Source: an uncultured Lachnospiraceae bacterium (lineage in GTDB: Bacteria; Bacillota; Clostridia; Lachnospirales; Lachnospiraceae). Taken from it: DNA of 47,776 nucleotides. The stretch spans positions 55,486 through 103,261 of the forward strand of contig CAJTOO010000016.1 of NCBI GenBank assembly GCA_910577735.1, written 5' to 3'. Under the pieces are notes generated by a model. It had not been told where the DNA came from and did no database searches. It was given only the letters and a program-made list of their open reading frames with translations. Below are positions 15,773 to 24,162 of the stretch, piece after piece (within the stretch, counting starts at the first letter, position 1; each line of letters starts with the position of its first letter). Both the position numbers and the translations under genes were made by a program.

Positions 15773-17080
15773 TCATGTTTCAAAAAACTGAGGCAAATAT
15801 TCCTTATTTGCTTCCAGCATTTCATCCAGCACAATTTCCGCCGTCTTTTGAGACATCACCAACGGATTGATCATCAATGCCATCAAAGCTTTACTTCTAT
15901 CTCCCGTTACGGACGCTTCACTTCCTGCCACCTCAAAGGATTTAATCTGCTGAACCAGACCATTAACCGCCTTGGGCAGTTTCCCGACCTTCACAGGGAT
16001 TGGCCCGTTTTTCGTAATGACACAGCTTACTTCTACGGTTTCATCCTCTTCAAAATTCGCAATTGCACCACGATTTACGGTATTTACTACCTGTACATCC
16101 CCTCTGTCGTTATAGATGGAATCAATCAGACTGCAGGCCGCATCGCTGTAGTATGCACCGCCGCGCTGTTCTAACACTGCGGGCTTTTCACACAGTTCGG
16201 TATCCTGGTACAACCGGAACAATTCATCCTCCACACCCTTCACAAACTCAGCGCGCACTTCATGTTTATCATATTTCTCCAGAGCCTCTTCCAGATATTC
16301 CTTGGTCATATAGTAGTAGCGGTGATAAGAACAGGGCAGAACACCCAGCGCATTCACAAAATCGGGATTCCATACAACCCCCTTTATATTCTTCACACTC
16401 TGGTCTCCCCACAATTTCAATACGTCCTTCGTCACATCCCTGCCTTCTGCTGCTACCTTTGTGGCAAACACCATATGATTCAGTCCGCCAAACGTCACTT
16501 CCACCTTTTCCATCGGCAGTGCAAGCAGTTCTGCAATCGCTTTATGCATTCCGATCGGCACATTACATAAACCGATGATTCTGTCAAAATCCGTATAAGT
16601 CTGTATCGCCTGCATCACCATGCCTACCGGGTTGGTAAAGTTAATCAGCCATGCCTTCGGGCAGATTTTCTGCATGTCCCTGCATATATCCATAATGACC
16701 GGTATGGTTCTCATACCGTCAAAGAGTCCTCCTGCACCGTTTGTCTCCTGTCCCAGGATTCCATGGGAAAGCGGGATTCTTTCATCTTTGATCCTCGCCT
16801 GCAATTGTCCGACTCTAAGCTGTGTTGTTACGAAATCAGCACCCTGAAGCGCCTCTTCCCGATTCAGCGTTGTATATATCTCCATGGGAATACCTGCCGC
16901 CTTGACCATTCGTCTGGCCAGGGCAGATACAATATTAAGCTTTTCTTCTCCCTCCGGCACATCCACCAGCCACAATTCCCTTACCGGAAGCGTGTCATAC
17001 CTTTTGATAAAACCTTCCACCAATTCCGGCGTATAACTGGAACCGCCTCCTATCGTTGCAATTTTAATCCCTGCTTCCAT
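15773..17080 (-). CDS. GH4 family 6-phospho-beta-glycosidase
   Basis: This 435-residue enzyme belongs to glycoside hydrolase family 4, which uses NAD+ and a divalent metal in a redox-elimination mechanism. The NAD-binding loop is GGGSSYTPEL (11-20). The likely metal ligands are C172 in GLCNVPIG and H202 in GGLNHMVF. The family includes LicH, CelF and ChbF, which act on 6-phosphorylated disaccharides. There is no PTS here; a ROK kinase gene directly upstream may supply the phosphate. It is cytosolic and part of the amino-sugar operon. The exact substrate is not readable from sequence. Confidence 0.92.
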   Translation of the reverse strand: MEAGIKIATIGGGSSYTPELVEGFIKRYDTLPVRELWLVDVPEGEEKLNIVSALARRMVKAAGIPMEIYTTLNREEALQGADFVTTQLRVGQLQARIKDERIPLSHGILGQETNGAGGLFDGMRTIPVIMDICRDMQKICPKAWLINFTNPVGMVMQAIQTYTDFDRIIGLCNVPIGMHKAIAELLALPMEKVEVTFGGLNHMVFATKVAAEGRDVTKDVLKLWGDQSVKNIKGVVWNPDFVNALGVLPCSYHRYYYMTKEYLEEALEKYDKHEVRAEFVKGVEDELFRLYQDTELCEKPAVLEQRGGAYYSDAACSLIDSIYNDRGDVQVVNTVNRGAIANFEEDETVEVSCVITKNGPIPVKVGKLPKAVNGLVQQIKSFEVAGSEASVTGDRSKALMALMINPLVMSQKTAEIVLDEMLEANKEYLPQFFET

Positions 17081-17084
17081 TTCC

Positions 17085-17933
17085 TTACACTCCCTTTCTC
17101 AGCATCTGTTTTAAAAGCACATACGCGCCAATTCTTCCCGCCTGATTTCCCTTCTCGCAGGCTTTGATCTGTGTATATTCCTCCAAGTGACAAAACCTGT
17201 CGTATACTTCTTTCTTCAAATCCTCTATAAAATGTTTCTGTTCACATATACCACCGCCAATCAGCACCGCTTCCGGATCAAAAAAGACTGCAACATTCCC
17301 TACCGCCACCGCCAGACGCTTAAGCCAGTCTTCATAAATCTCTCTGATCCTGTCATCTTCCAAATGTTCGAAAATATAATATCCGTCCACCTGTTTGTGT
17401 AACGCTTCGGAAACCTTCCGCACCAATCCAGCCGTCGCTTCCGGCTCTCTGCCGTACATTCTCATAAAATTGGCCTCTCCCGCTTTAAAATGACTGCCTC
17501 TGTACAGTTTTTTATCTATTGCCAGTGCTCCGCCGATACCGGTTCCAATCGTAAGAAGCAGTACATCGGAATACCTTTTGCCTGCACCCGCTTCCATCTC
17601 TCCGATCAAAGCACAGTTACTGTCATTCTCCAACATAACAGGAAGTCCCGATATTCTGTGCAGTTCTTCCTTGATATTAAAGGCGCGAAAACTTGGTCTG
17701 ACGCTGAAATCCGTATTCGTCCCGGATTGAGGATCAATAAAACCCGCTATACAGATTCCGATCCCCACAACTTCCTTCTTATGCTTTTCCACGACACCAA
17801 CCAGCTGCTCCTTAAATGTGTCTGTATCTATTGCCGTAGGAATATCCGATGTTTCCAAAATCTGTCCCTGCGCATCCATCACATTATATTTGATAAATGT
17901 TCCGCCGATATCAATCGATAAATATTTATCCAT
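17085..17933 (-). CDS. ROK family sugar kinase
   Basis: This 282-residue protein has the ATP phosphate-1 motif SIDIGGTFIKYNV at the N-terminus, MLENDSNCALIGE with the likely catalytic Asp, and the LTIGTGIGGALAID phosphate-2 loop. The ROK zinc motif CxCGxxGC is absent, so it fits the zinc-less branch that includes beta-glucoside kinases. It overlaps the BadF kinase gene by 8 bases and precedes GH4. It may phosphorylate an imported disaccharide at C6 for GH4. A simple glucose or GlcNAc kinase is the alternative. Confidence 0.88.
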   Translation of the reverse strand: MDKYLSIDIGGTFIKYNVMDAQGQILETSDIPTAIDTDTFKEQLVGVVEKHKKEVVGIGICIAGFIDPQSGTNTDFSVRPSFRAFNIKEELHRISGLPVMLENDSNCALIGEMEAGAGKRYSDVLLLTIGTGIGGALAIDKKLYRGSHFKAGEANFMRMYGREPEATAGLVRKVSEALHKQVDGYYIFEHLEDDRIREIYEDWLKRLAVAVGNVAVFFDPEAVLIGGGICEQKHFIEDLKKEVYDRFCHLEEYTQIKACEKGNQAGRIGAYVLLKQMLRKGV

Positions 17934-18867
17934 GATTCACCCCTTCTCGTTGATGCAAAAGCCGCAGCGCGCCGATAGATGCGTCATTTCCGGAAACACG
18001 GATCTGCAGTCCCTTGTTGCCATTATCATCCTCTGCCTTTTTGCACATTCTCTCAACAGTCAGTTCTCTGATCCTCTCGTTTTTCTCCAAAACGCTTCCT
18101 GCCAAAGCTACATTTCTCTCCTCCGGCATTTTCGTGCGAACCGCTGCGAATAACTGTGCCAGGCTGTCTGCACAGCGTCTTTCTATTTCCTGCGCCTTCT
18201 TATCCCCTGCTTTTGCCGCAGGTTCCAGCAACGTAGCAAAGGCGGCAATCTCTTTTTTACTTCTTTCCGGTGCATATACATATTGAACGATTTCTTCTAT
18301 ATTTCCAACACCCAGCTTATGATGGACAGCTTCCGATAATACAGTCTGCTCGTCCCGGCCGTCAAACGCCCGTACCACCGCCCTAAGGATATCTCTGCCG
18401 ATGGCATAGGCACTGCCTTCATCACCGATGATATGTCCCCAGCCGCCGCTTCGCACTTCCAGCCCCATGCCGTCTGTCCCATAACAGATAGAACCTGTTC
18501 CTGCAATCAGAACAATGCCGTGACACTCCGGCCAGACTGCTGCCAACGCTGTCTGATGGTCACCAAACAATTCCATCCTTCCAACAAAGCCTTCCTCCCG
18601 AAAAGCGTTATGTAAAAACCTTCCCGCCTCCGGATTGCTGATACCGGCCATTCCGATTCCTGCACCGGCGCATTCTTCCACTCGATATCCCTTTTCCTTC
18701 AACGTACGGAAAATACTTCTTATGGTTTCGCGGGCCTGTTCTCTGCTTTGTCCGTTTAGGTTAAAAGCGCCGGCGCTAAATTGCTCTTTCAGACAATATG
18801 TTTCATCCGCCAGTGATATTTTGGTGCCTGTACCGCCACCGTCAATTCCTATATAAAATCCCATCAT
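17926..18867 (-). CDS. murK: BadF/BadG-type N-acetylglucosamine/MurNAc kinase
   Basis: This 313-residue ASKHA kinase has YIGIDGGGTGTKISLAD at the N-terminus, a FGDHQTALAA catalytic-Asp region and the phosphate loop LIAGTGSICYG. SGGWGHIIGDEGSAYAIG is typical of the BadF/GlcNAc-kinase group. Clostridium acetobutylicum MurK of this family phosphorylates both MurNAc and GlcNAc and feeds MurQ. The presence of murQ in the same operon supports that role, though the gene symbol rests on family and context only. Two adjacent ATG codons offer the start (18867 or 18864). Confidence 0.85.
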   Translation of the reverse strand: MMGFYIGIDGGGTGTKISLADETYCLKEQFSAGAFNLNGQSREQARETIRSIFRTLKEKGYRVEECAGAGIGMAGISNPEAGRFLHNAFREEGFVGRMELFGDHQTALAAVWPECHGIVLIAGTGSICYGTDGMGLEVRSGGWGHIIGDEGSAYAIGRDILRAVVRAFDGRDEQTVLSEAVHHKLGVGNIEEIVQYVYAPERSKKEIAAFATLLEPAAKAGDKKAQEIERRCADSLAQLFAAVRTKMPEERNVALAGSVLEKNERIRELTVERMCKKAEDDNGNKGLQIRVSGNDASIGALRLLHQREGVNHG

Positions 18868-18871
18868 AAAC

Positions 18872-19735
18872 CTAACCTTTCACCGCACCTACGGTTACTC
18901 CTTCCAGGAAATATCTTTGAAGGGAGAAGAACAACACGAACATGGGCAATGCTGAAATCGTTGCACCAGCCATCATCGGCGCGAAATATGTGGTATTTGC
19001 AAAACTGAAATTTTTAAGTCCTACCTGAATCGTCTGCATTGCCTCACTGTTGCATACAAGGAAAGGCCAGAAAAATGTATTCCACTCTCCCAGGAAAGTC
19101 ATAATCGCCATAACAGAAAGTATTGTTTTGGATAACGGCATTACAATTTTCCATACGATCAGCGGCTGACTGCAGCCTTCAATCTTAGCCGATTCGATGA
19201 TCGAAGTCGGCAGAGAAGTAAAAAACTGCTTCGCCAGAAATACGTTGTAGCAGGTCACCAGAGTAGGCGCCACCAGCGCCACATATGTGTCCTGCAGTTT
19301 CAACACATTTACCACCAGAATATAAAGCGGAACCTGTGTTACCTGATAAGGCACCATCATCGCCACAAGCAGAAGGAAAAAGAAAAACTTACATCCCGGA
19401 AAACGCATTTTGGCAAATGCATAACCTGCCAGACTGGCAAAAACGACATTGCATACGGTAACGGTAACGGCCACAACCAAAGAGTTGAACAGCCATCTTA
19501 CCGAATAACGGCTATAATCAAAGAAAAACTTATAAGAATCCAGCGTGAACGCTTTCGGTATTAGCGAATAACTGGCTCCGCCAGCTTCCGTCGGCGCCCC
19601 AAAGGAAGATACAATCATATAGTAAATAGGAAACAATGTCACCGCCGCGATACACAGAAGAATAACTGCGATAAAGGTATTTCTGATCTTTGCTTTATAT
19701 TTATATTTTCCAATATATTTTTTATATAATCCCAT
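18872..19735 (-). CDS. Carbohydrate ABC transporter permease (MalG type)
   Basis: This 287-residue inner-membrane protein has six hydrophobic segments. The EAA-loop region is ESAKIEGCSQPLIVWKIVMP, the contact site for the ATPase. The pattern matches the second permease of CUT1 sugar importers. The gene sits between the first permease and the kinase. No ATPase gene is in this operon, so a shared MsmK-type ATPase is likely used, as in other Firmicutes. Confidence 0.93.
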   Translation of the reverse strand: MGLYKKYIGKYKYKAKIRNTFIAVILLCIAAVTLFPIYYMIVSSFGAPTEAGGASYSLIPKAFTLDSYKFFFDYSRYSVRWLFNSLVVAVTVTVCNVVFASLAGYAFAKMRFPGCKFFFFLLLVAMMVPYQVTQVPLYILVVNVLKLQDTYVALVAPTLVTCYNVFLAKQFFTSLPTSIIESAKIEGCSQPLIVWKIVMPLSKTILSVMAIMTFLGEWNTFFWPFLVCNSEAMQTIQVGLKNFSFANTTYFAPMMAGATISALPMFVLFFSLQRYFLEGVTVGAVKG

Positions 19736-19754
19736 ATCCCATCTTTCCTCCTGT

Positions 19755-20669
19755 TTAATATTCTACATCCGATGAACTCAGCTTAAACTGCATCACCGCA
19801 AATATAGCGATAATACCTGCCAACAAGAGCGCCTGCGCACATGCTTCTCCATATTCAAAATATTTAAAGGCTCTGTTAAAGATCAAAAGTCCTGCCATCG
19901 TTGTCGCATTATCCGGCCCGCCCCCTGTCATCAAGTAGGCGTTTTGGAATGACTGAAATCCATTGATCACTCCTGTAATTGACAAAAATACCGTGGTCGG
20001 TTTCACCATAGGCCAAACCACATAACGTACCTTTTGAAAAAATCCCGCGCCGTCAATATCCGCCGCTTCATAATATGTAGAATCAATACCCAGCAAAGCT
20101 GCAATATAGATGATAATATTCTGCCCTAAACCTGCAAATACCGCCATGATGATCAGCGATGCCATTGCTGTCTTACTGCTTCCCAGCCAGTTCTGATTTG
20201 ATATTCCGAATACTCCCAACACACTGTTTAATAAACCTGTCGGCAACGGATCATAAATCCATTTCCATACAAAAGACAACGCTACGCCGGAAGCAATTGC
20301 CGGCAGATAAAAAGCTGCTTTAAATGCGGACTGTACCTTCCGCCTAAAAGGTATAATCATAATCGAAATGGAAAAAGACAGCAGCATAGATACCGGAACA
20401 GTAATAACTGAATAAACAAAAGTATTTTTTAATGCTTTAAAAAAGAGATTACTTTTAAATGTATTAATGTAATTGTCAAATCTTACCCATTCGGATCCTA
20501 ACGGCCTGTATTTTTGAAAACTGGTAATAGCCGCAGAAAGAACGGGATATAACGTAAATATAGTAAACGTGCACAGTGGTACTAAAATAAAAAGGTAGCT
20601 CCACATCATTTCCTTTTTGAACACTTTCCTGCTCTGCCGCCCCTTTATGGCTTTATTCATTGCCTTCAT
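19755..20669 (-). CDS. Carbohydrate ABC transporter permease (MalF type)
   Basis: This 304-residue inner-membrane protein has about six membrane segments and an EAA-loop seen as YYEAADIDGAGFFQKVRYVV. It is the first permease of a CUT1-type sugar importer. I chose the ATG at 20669 (MKAMNKAIKG) after AAAGGG; the frame runs on to a GTG at 20747, but that would place the start inside the intercistronic hairpin. Its partner lipoprotein gene lies just upstream. Confidence 0.93.
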   Translation of the reverse strand: MKAMNKAIKGRQSRKVFKKEMMWSYLFILVPLCTFTIFTLYPVLSAAITSFQKYRPLGSEWVRFDNYINTFKSNLFFKALKNTFVYSVITVPVSMLLSFSISIMIIPFRRKVQSAFKAAFYLPAIASGVALSFVWKWIYDPLPTGLLNSVLGVFGISNQNWLGSSKTAMASLIIMAVFAGLGQNIIIYIAALLGIDSTYYEAADIDGAGFFQKVRYVVWPMVKPTTVFLSITGVINGFQSFQNAYLMTGGGPDNATTMAGLLIFNRAFKYFEYGEACAQALLLAGIIAIFAVMQFKLSSSDVEY

Positions 20670-20715
20670 ACATCTATCCCTTTCTTTGAACGAAGTTGCC
20701 CTGGCTGTCATTAAG

Positions 20716-20743
20716 AAAAGGCGGCAGTTATCCGCCGCCTTTT
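20716..20743 (-). terminator. Intercistronic attenuator hairpin
   Basis: AAAAGGCGGC at 20716-20725 pairs with GCCGCCTTTT at 20734-20743 around an 8-base loop. On the minus strand it is followed by CTTA. It separates the binding-protein gene from the permease genes. Such partial terminators raise the level of binding protein relative to permeases. Confidence 0.7.
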
Positions 20744-20764
20744 TCACTCCACGGGCCGTGTTAT

Positions 20765-22228
20765 TTAATCTGCCACACAGCCATCCTCCCCAAAGGTTTC
20801 ATGACCTGCACTTACAATTGCCTCATACATCTCTTCCGGTGTAATCTCTCCTGCCAAAAGACCTTGGAACTTTGGAAGAATGACCTCATCTTCAATACGA
20901 ATCGCTTTTGCACCAAGTTCAGCCGGAATGTCGGGCCTTGCTTCTGCAACCTGTGTGGTAAGAAATTCTACCGCCGCTGTATTGTCCTCGTTCTTATCCG
21001 GAATCGCAGGCAGTTTCTCATACTCTGTACGTCCTGTTTCACAAACAGGTTTCAAATACAGTTCCTGACAGGTCTCTGCCGCACGCTGGCCGCTTGCAAG
21101 GAAGTAAGCTACTTCTGCCACATTTTTCAGATGCTGCTCATCGGGGTCTTTCTCACCTGTCAGACAGATATAGCCGTCCACAGCCCCCTGCGCCTGCTGC
21201 ATACCGCCGTCAAATACCGGTACCGGAAGGACAATATATTCTACCGGAATACTGTCTTCAACCGCATTCGGATCACCTGCATTTAACAATGCCGTGTTGT
21301 CATATGCAGATTTTTCAAAAGAAGATAATCCTTTCCCTGTGATCATGGTCTGTCCGGTCAACATCATGTTCCAACGCTTTCCGGCATCAATACCGCTTAA
21401 TTCTTTCGGCATGGAACCGTCATCAATCATTGCTCTGATATCTTGCAGGAAAGAAAGCATTTTACTGCTTGTATATGCGTATTTCAAATCCTTATCAAAT
21501 GCCGCCGGCATTCCTGCATTTTTAACGAAGATTCCGAAATAATCCTTTGCTGCTACACCTGAACATGCAAACAAAAATCCGTATACTGTCTTATCTCCAT
21601 CCTGTTTTACACCTTTTTTAATCGCTTCCCGGAATTCATCATAAGTCCAGCCGTTTTGCTGTACTGCTTTCCAATCAATTCCCGCTGCTTCTAACATTTC
21701 TCTGTTACCGCCGATACACTGTACTTCACAATAAGCAGGGAAGCCATAAATGCCGTCGCCGTTGCAGAAATATTTCAATACGCCTTCATCAAAGTCTTCC
21801 ATTTTTTCTGCCGGAAGATATTGGGAAATATCTACAGCCATACCCATATCCAGATATTTGCTGACTCCGTCAGAGCCAATAAATGCGATATCCGGCGGGG
21901 ATCCTGCATTTACTTGTACATCCAGCTTCTGTGTCATATCTTCCCAGCTGGCTGTCGTCACCTGGATTTCAATGTTTTCGTTTTCACTGTTGAAGGCTTC
22001 AATGTAACTGGTTATCTTCTCCTGATACGTTCCGGAAACCGGCGGTAAAAGCGCCGTAACAACATCCTTTTCACCGCTCTCCTGTTTGGTTTCTCCTTCC
22101 TGTGCTGCAACAGGCTCCGTACCTGCAGATGGTTCTGTGGATCCGGAGCTACTGGAACCTCCACAGCCCACCAATAAGCCTGCCGTCATAACCACTGACA
22201 TCAAAAGTGCTATTGCTCTTTTTTGCAT
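20765..22228 (-). CDS. Sugar ABC transporter substrate-binding lipoprotein
   Basis: This 487-residue protein begins with a lipoprotein signal, MQKRAIALLMSVVMTAGLLV, ahead of GCG with the lipid-anchored C22. A Ser/Glu-rich linker of about 35 residues follows, then a CUT1-type solute-binding fold (YIEAFNSENENIEIQV, TASWEDMTQKLDVQV, INAGSPPDIAFIG-like region). It sits on the outside of the membrane and sets the specificity of the importer. Operon partners point to amino-sugar di- or oligosaccharides from peptidoglycan or chitin. Confidence 0.93.
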   Translation of the reverse strand: MQKRAIALLMSVVMTAGLLVGCGGSSSSGSTEPSAGTEPVAAQEGETKQESGEKDVVTALLPPVSGTYQEKITSYIEAFNSENENIEIQVTTASWEDMTQKLDVQVNAGSPPDIAFIGSDGVSKYLDMGMAVDISQYLPAEKMEDFDEGVLKYFCNGDGIYGFPAYCEVQCIGGNREMLEAAGIDWKAVQQNGWTYDEFREAIKKGVKQDGDKTVYGFLFACSGVAAKDYFGIFVKNAGMPAAFDKDLKYAYTSSKMLSFLQDIRAMIDDGSMPKELSGIDAGKRWNMMLTGQTMITGKGLSSFEKSAYDNTALLNAGDPNAVEDSIPVEYIVLPVPVFDGGMQQAQGAVDGYICLTGEKDPDEQHLKNVAEVAYFLASGQRAAETCQELYLKPVCETGRTEYEKLPAIPDKNEDNTAAVEFLTTQVAEARPDIPAELGAKAIRIEDEVILPKFQGLLAGEITPEEMYEAIVSAGHETFGEDGCVAD

Positions 22229-22252
22229 AAGATTTTCCTCCTTGTAGCTTTA

Positions 22253-23164
22253 TTATTTTATGGTCATCTGTCTTGAAACAGCGACTTTCACTTTACCGCC
22301 AGCCTGCTCTAAGCTTGCCCTTGCAGTTTCGATATCGCAGTTAAGAAGCATTTTTGTAATGGCCAGTTTCGCTTCTCCTTCTGCTTCTTTTAATGCCTCC
22401 CTGGCTTCTTCCCTATTGCATCCCACGGCTTCCATGACTATATTTTCTGCTCTGTTTACCAGCTTTTCATTGGTTGTCCTCACATCTACCATTAAGTTCT
22501 GATAAACCTTCCCAATTCCCACCATACTGGCGGTAGATATCATGTTTAACACCATCTTCTCTGCCGTTCCCGCCTTCAGTCTGGTAGAACCCGTTAAGAC
22601 CTCCGGACCGGTAAGAAGTTCTATCGCAATATCTGCCTCTTTGGAAATCTCACTGTTATCATTGCAGGAAATCGCCACCTTGCGGCAGCCAAGCTCACTG
22701 GCATAGCGAAATGCACCGATAACATAAGGCGTCCTGCCGCTGGCAGCCAGACCGATCACAATATCTTCCCTTTTCAGACTAATTTTCTTCAAGTCTTCCG
22801 CTCCCAGTTCCAGACTGTCCTCAGCCCCTTCTTTTGCCTTCACAAAAGCCGCTTCTCCTCCAGCGATAACACCAACCACCGTATTGTAATCTACCCCAAA
22901 AGTAGGAGGACATTCCACCGCATCCAATATTCCCAAACGTCCACTGGTTCCCGCTCCTATGTAAATAATTCTTCCCTTACGGGTCAGGCTTTCAATTGCC
23001 AACTCTATTGTCCGACTGATTTCAGGCAGTACATGATATACCGCTTTCACAACCTTTTCATCTTCTCCATTCATGACGGAGACGATTTCATAAGGAGTCA
23101 TCTCATCCAAATTCATGGTGTTCTTATTTCTTGTTTCCGTCATTAAACTCTTTAAGTCAGCCAT
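22253..23164 (-). CDS. murQ: N-acetylmuramic acid 6-phosphate etherase
   Basis: This 303-residue SIS-domain enzyme removes the lactyl ether from MurNAc-6-phosphate to give GlcNAc-6-phosphate and D-lactate. The family motif GAGTSGRLGILDAVECPPTFG-type segment spans about residues 70-90, with E84 aligning to a catalytic Glu of Escherichia coli MurQ. The second Glu, E115, lies in KEGAEDSLE. A C-terminal UBA-like helical part (CNREEAREALKEAEG) is also typical. It is the anchor gene that identifies the operon as MurNAc salvage. Confidence 0.97.
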   Translation of the reverse strand: MADLKSLMTETRNKNTMNLDEMTPYEIVSVMNGEDEKVVKAVYHVLPEISRTIELAIESLTRKGRIIYIGAGTSGRLGILDAVECPPTFGVDYNTVVGVIAGGEAAFVKAKEGAEDSLELGAEDLKKISLKREDIVIGLAASGRTPYVIGAFRYASELGCRKVAISCNDNSEISKEADIAIELLTGPEVLTGSTRLKAGTAEKMVLNMISTASMVGIGKVYQNLMVDVRTTNEKLVNRAENIVMEAVGCNREEAREALKEAEGEAKLAITKMLLNCDIETARASLEQAGGKVKVAVSRQMTIK

Positions 23165-23185
23165 AACTCTCCTCCCATACTTGTT

Positions 23186-24028
23186 TCATGTTTCCTTTGG
23201 TATAAAAGTTCTTTTCAGCAGACGCATACACTCGTCATAATTATTTTGTATGTATGCCATATACAGCATATCAACCACTACCAGCTGAGAAATTCTGGAG
23301 GACATCTTTCCCGTCCGGAAATCAAATTCCGTCTCTGTCACATATAAATTGTAATCCGCCAATTTGGAAAGCGGCGACTCTCTGAAACATGTAATGGCTA
23401 TAATGGGCACATTTGCATTTTTCATGGTTTCCGCACACATGATCATCTCTTTTGTCATGCCGGAATAACTAATCACAATTGCCACATCTTCGCTTGTCAT
23501 ATTTGCTGCCAACACAATCTGTGCATGATAATCCTGATTTATCTGACAGAATTTGTTGATTCGCATAAATTTCAGATACGCATCCTGCGCCGCTAACAAA
23601 GAAGCTCCCATCCCAAAAAAAGCAATTTTTCTGCTTTTCGCTAACAGCTTCACGCTTTTATCCAACGCGTCAATTTCAATCAGGCTCTTTGTATCCTTAA
23701 GCGAAACAATATTTTTGTAAATTACCTTTTCTATCAACTGCTCCAAAGAGTCATTTCTGTCTATTTCACAATTACGCTCCGTAATCACATCTTTGCGAAG
23801 TGCATTCTCGTATACCAGAGATTTCTGAAAATCTTTATAATGTTCAAATCCAATCTTATGGCACAAACGTGAAATGGTGGAAGTGGAAGCATAACACTTT
23901 TTAGCCAGATCCCGAATGTTCATTTCCACTACCTGTTCCGGGTGTTCCAAAAGATAGGCTATAATCCCCTTCTCTGTTCCACTGGCTTCCCGCATATACT
24001 CACGAAGCTTTACGATAACACTCTTCAT
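23186..24028 (-). CDS. RpiR/MurR-type transcriptional regulator
   Basis: This 280-residue regulator has an N-terminal helix-turn-helix (about 15-75: NIRDLAKKCYASTSTISRLC, HKIGFEHYKDFQKSL) and a C-terminal SIS sugar-phosphate domain (IAFFGMGASLLAAQDAY, VAIVISYSGMTKEMI). It heads the murQ operon. MurR of E. coli senses MurNAc-6-phosphate, so the same ligand is a good guess here. It probably represses its own operon. Confidence 0.93.
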   Translation of the reverse strand: MKSVIVKLREYMREASGTEKGIIAYLLEHPEQVVEMNIRDLAKKCYASTSTISRLCHKIGFEHYKDFQKSLVYENALRKDVITERNCEIDRNDSLEQLIEKVIYKNIVSLKDTKSLIEIDALDKSVKLLAKSRKIAFFGMGASLLAAQDAYLKFMRINKFCQINQDYHAQIVLAANMTSEDVAIVISYSGMTKEMIMCAETMKNANVPIIAITCFRESPLSKLADYNLYVTETEFDFRTGKMSSRISQLVVVDMLYMAYIQNNYDECMRLLKRTFIPKET

Positions 24029-24100
24029 CCTTTTTCCTCTGGTTTCTCTGTGATAGTTTCGATTATATCTTTATGAAACGAATTTTCCTAGTCCTTTCTC

Positions 24101-24148
24101 ATTTTATGCAACTTTGTTTCACATTATGACAACTTTTTTGTGCATAAT
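24101..24148 (-). promoter_or_regulatory. Putative promoter/operator region of the murQ operon
   Basis: Two near-identical direct repeats, TTATGCAACTTT (24104-24115) and TTATGACAACTTT (24124-24136), lie upstream of the regulator gene, with an inverted CATAAT arm at 24143-24148. On the minus strand TTGTCA (24127-24132) and CATAAA (24103-24108) are 18 bases apart and could be a promoter. Both readings are by eye. Confidence 0.35.
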
Positions 24149-24162
24149 ATCATTTTTAGTTC

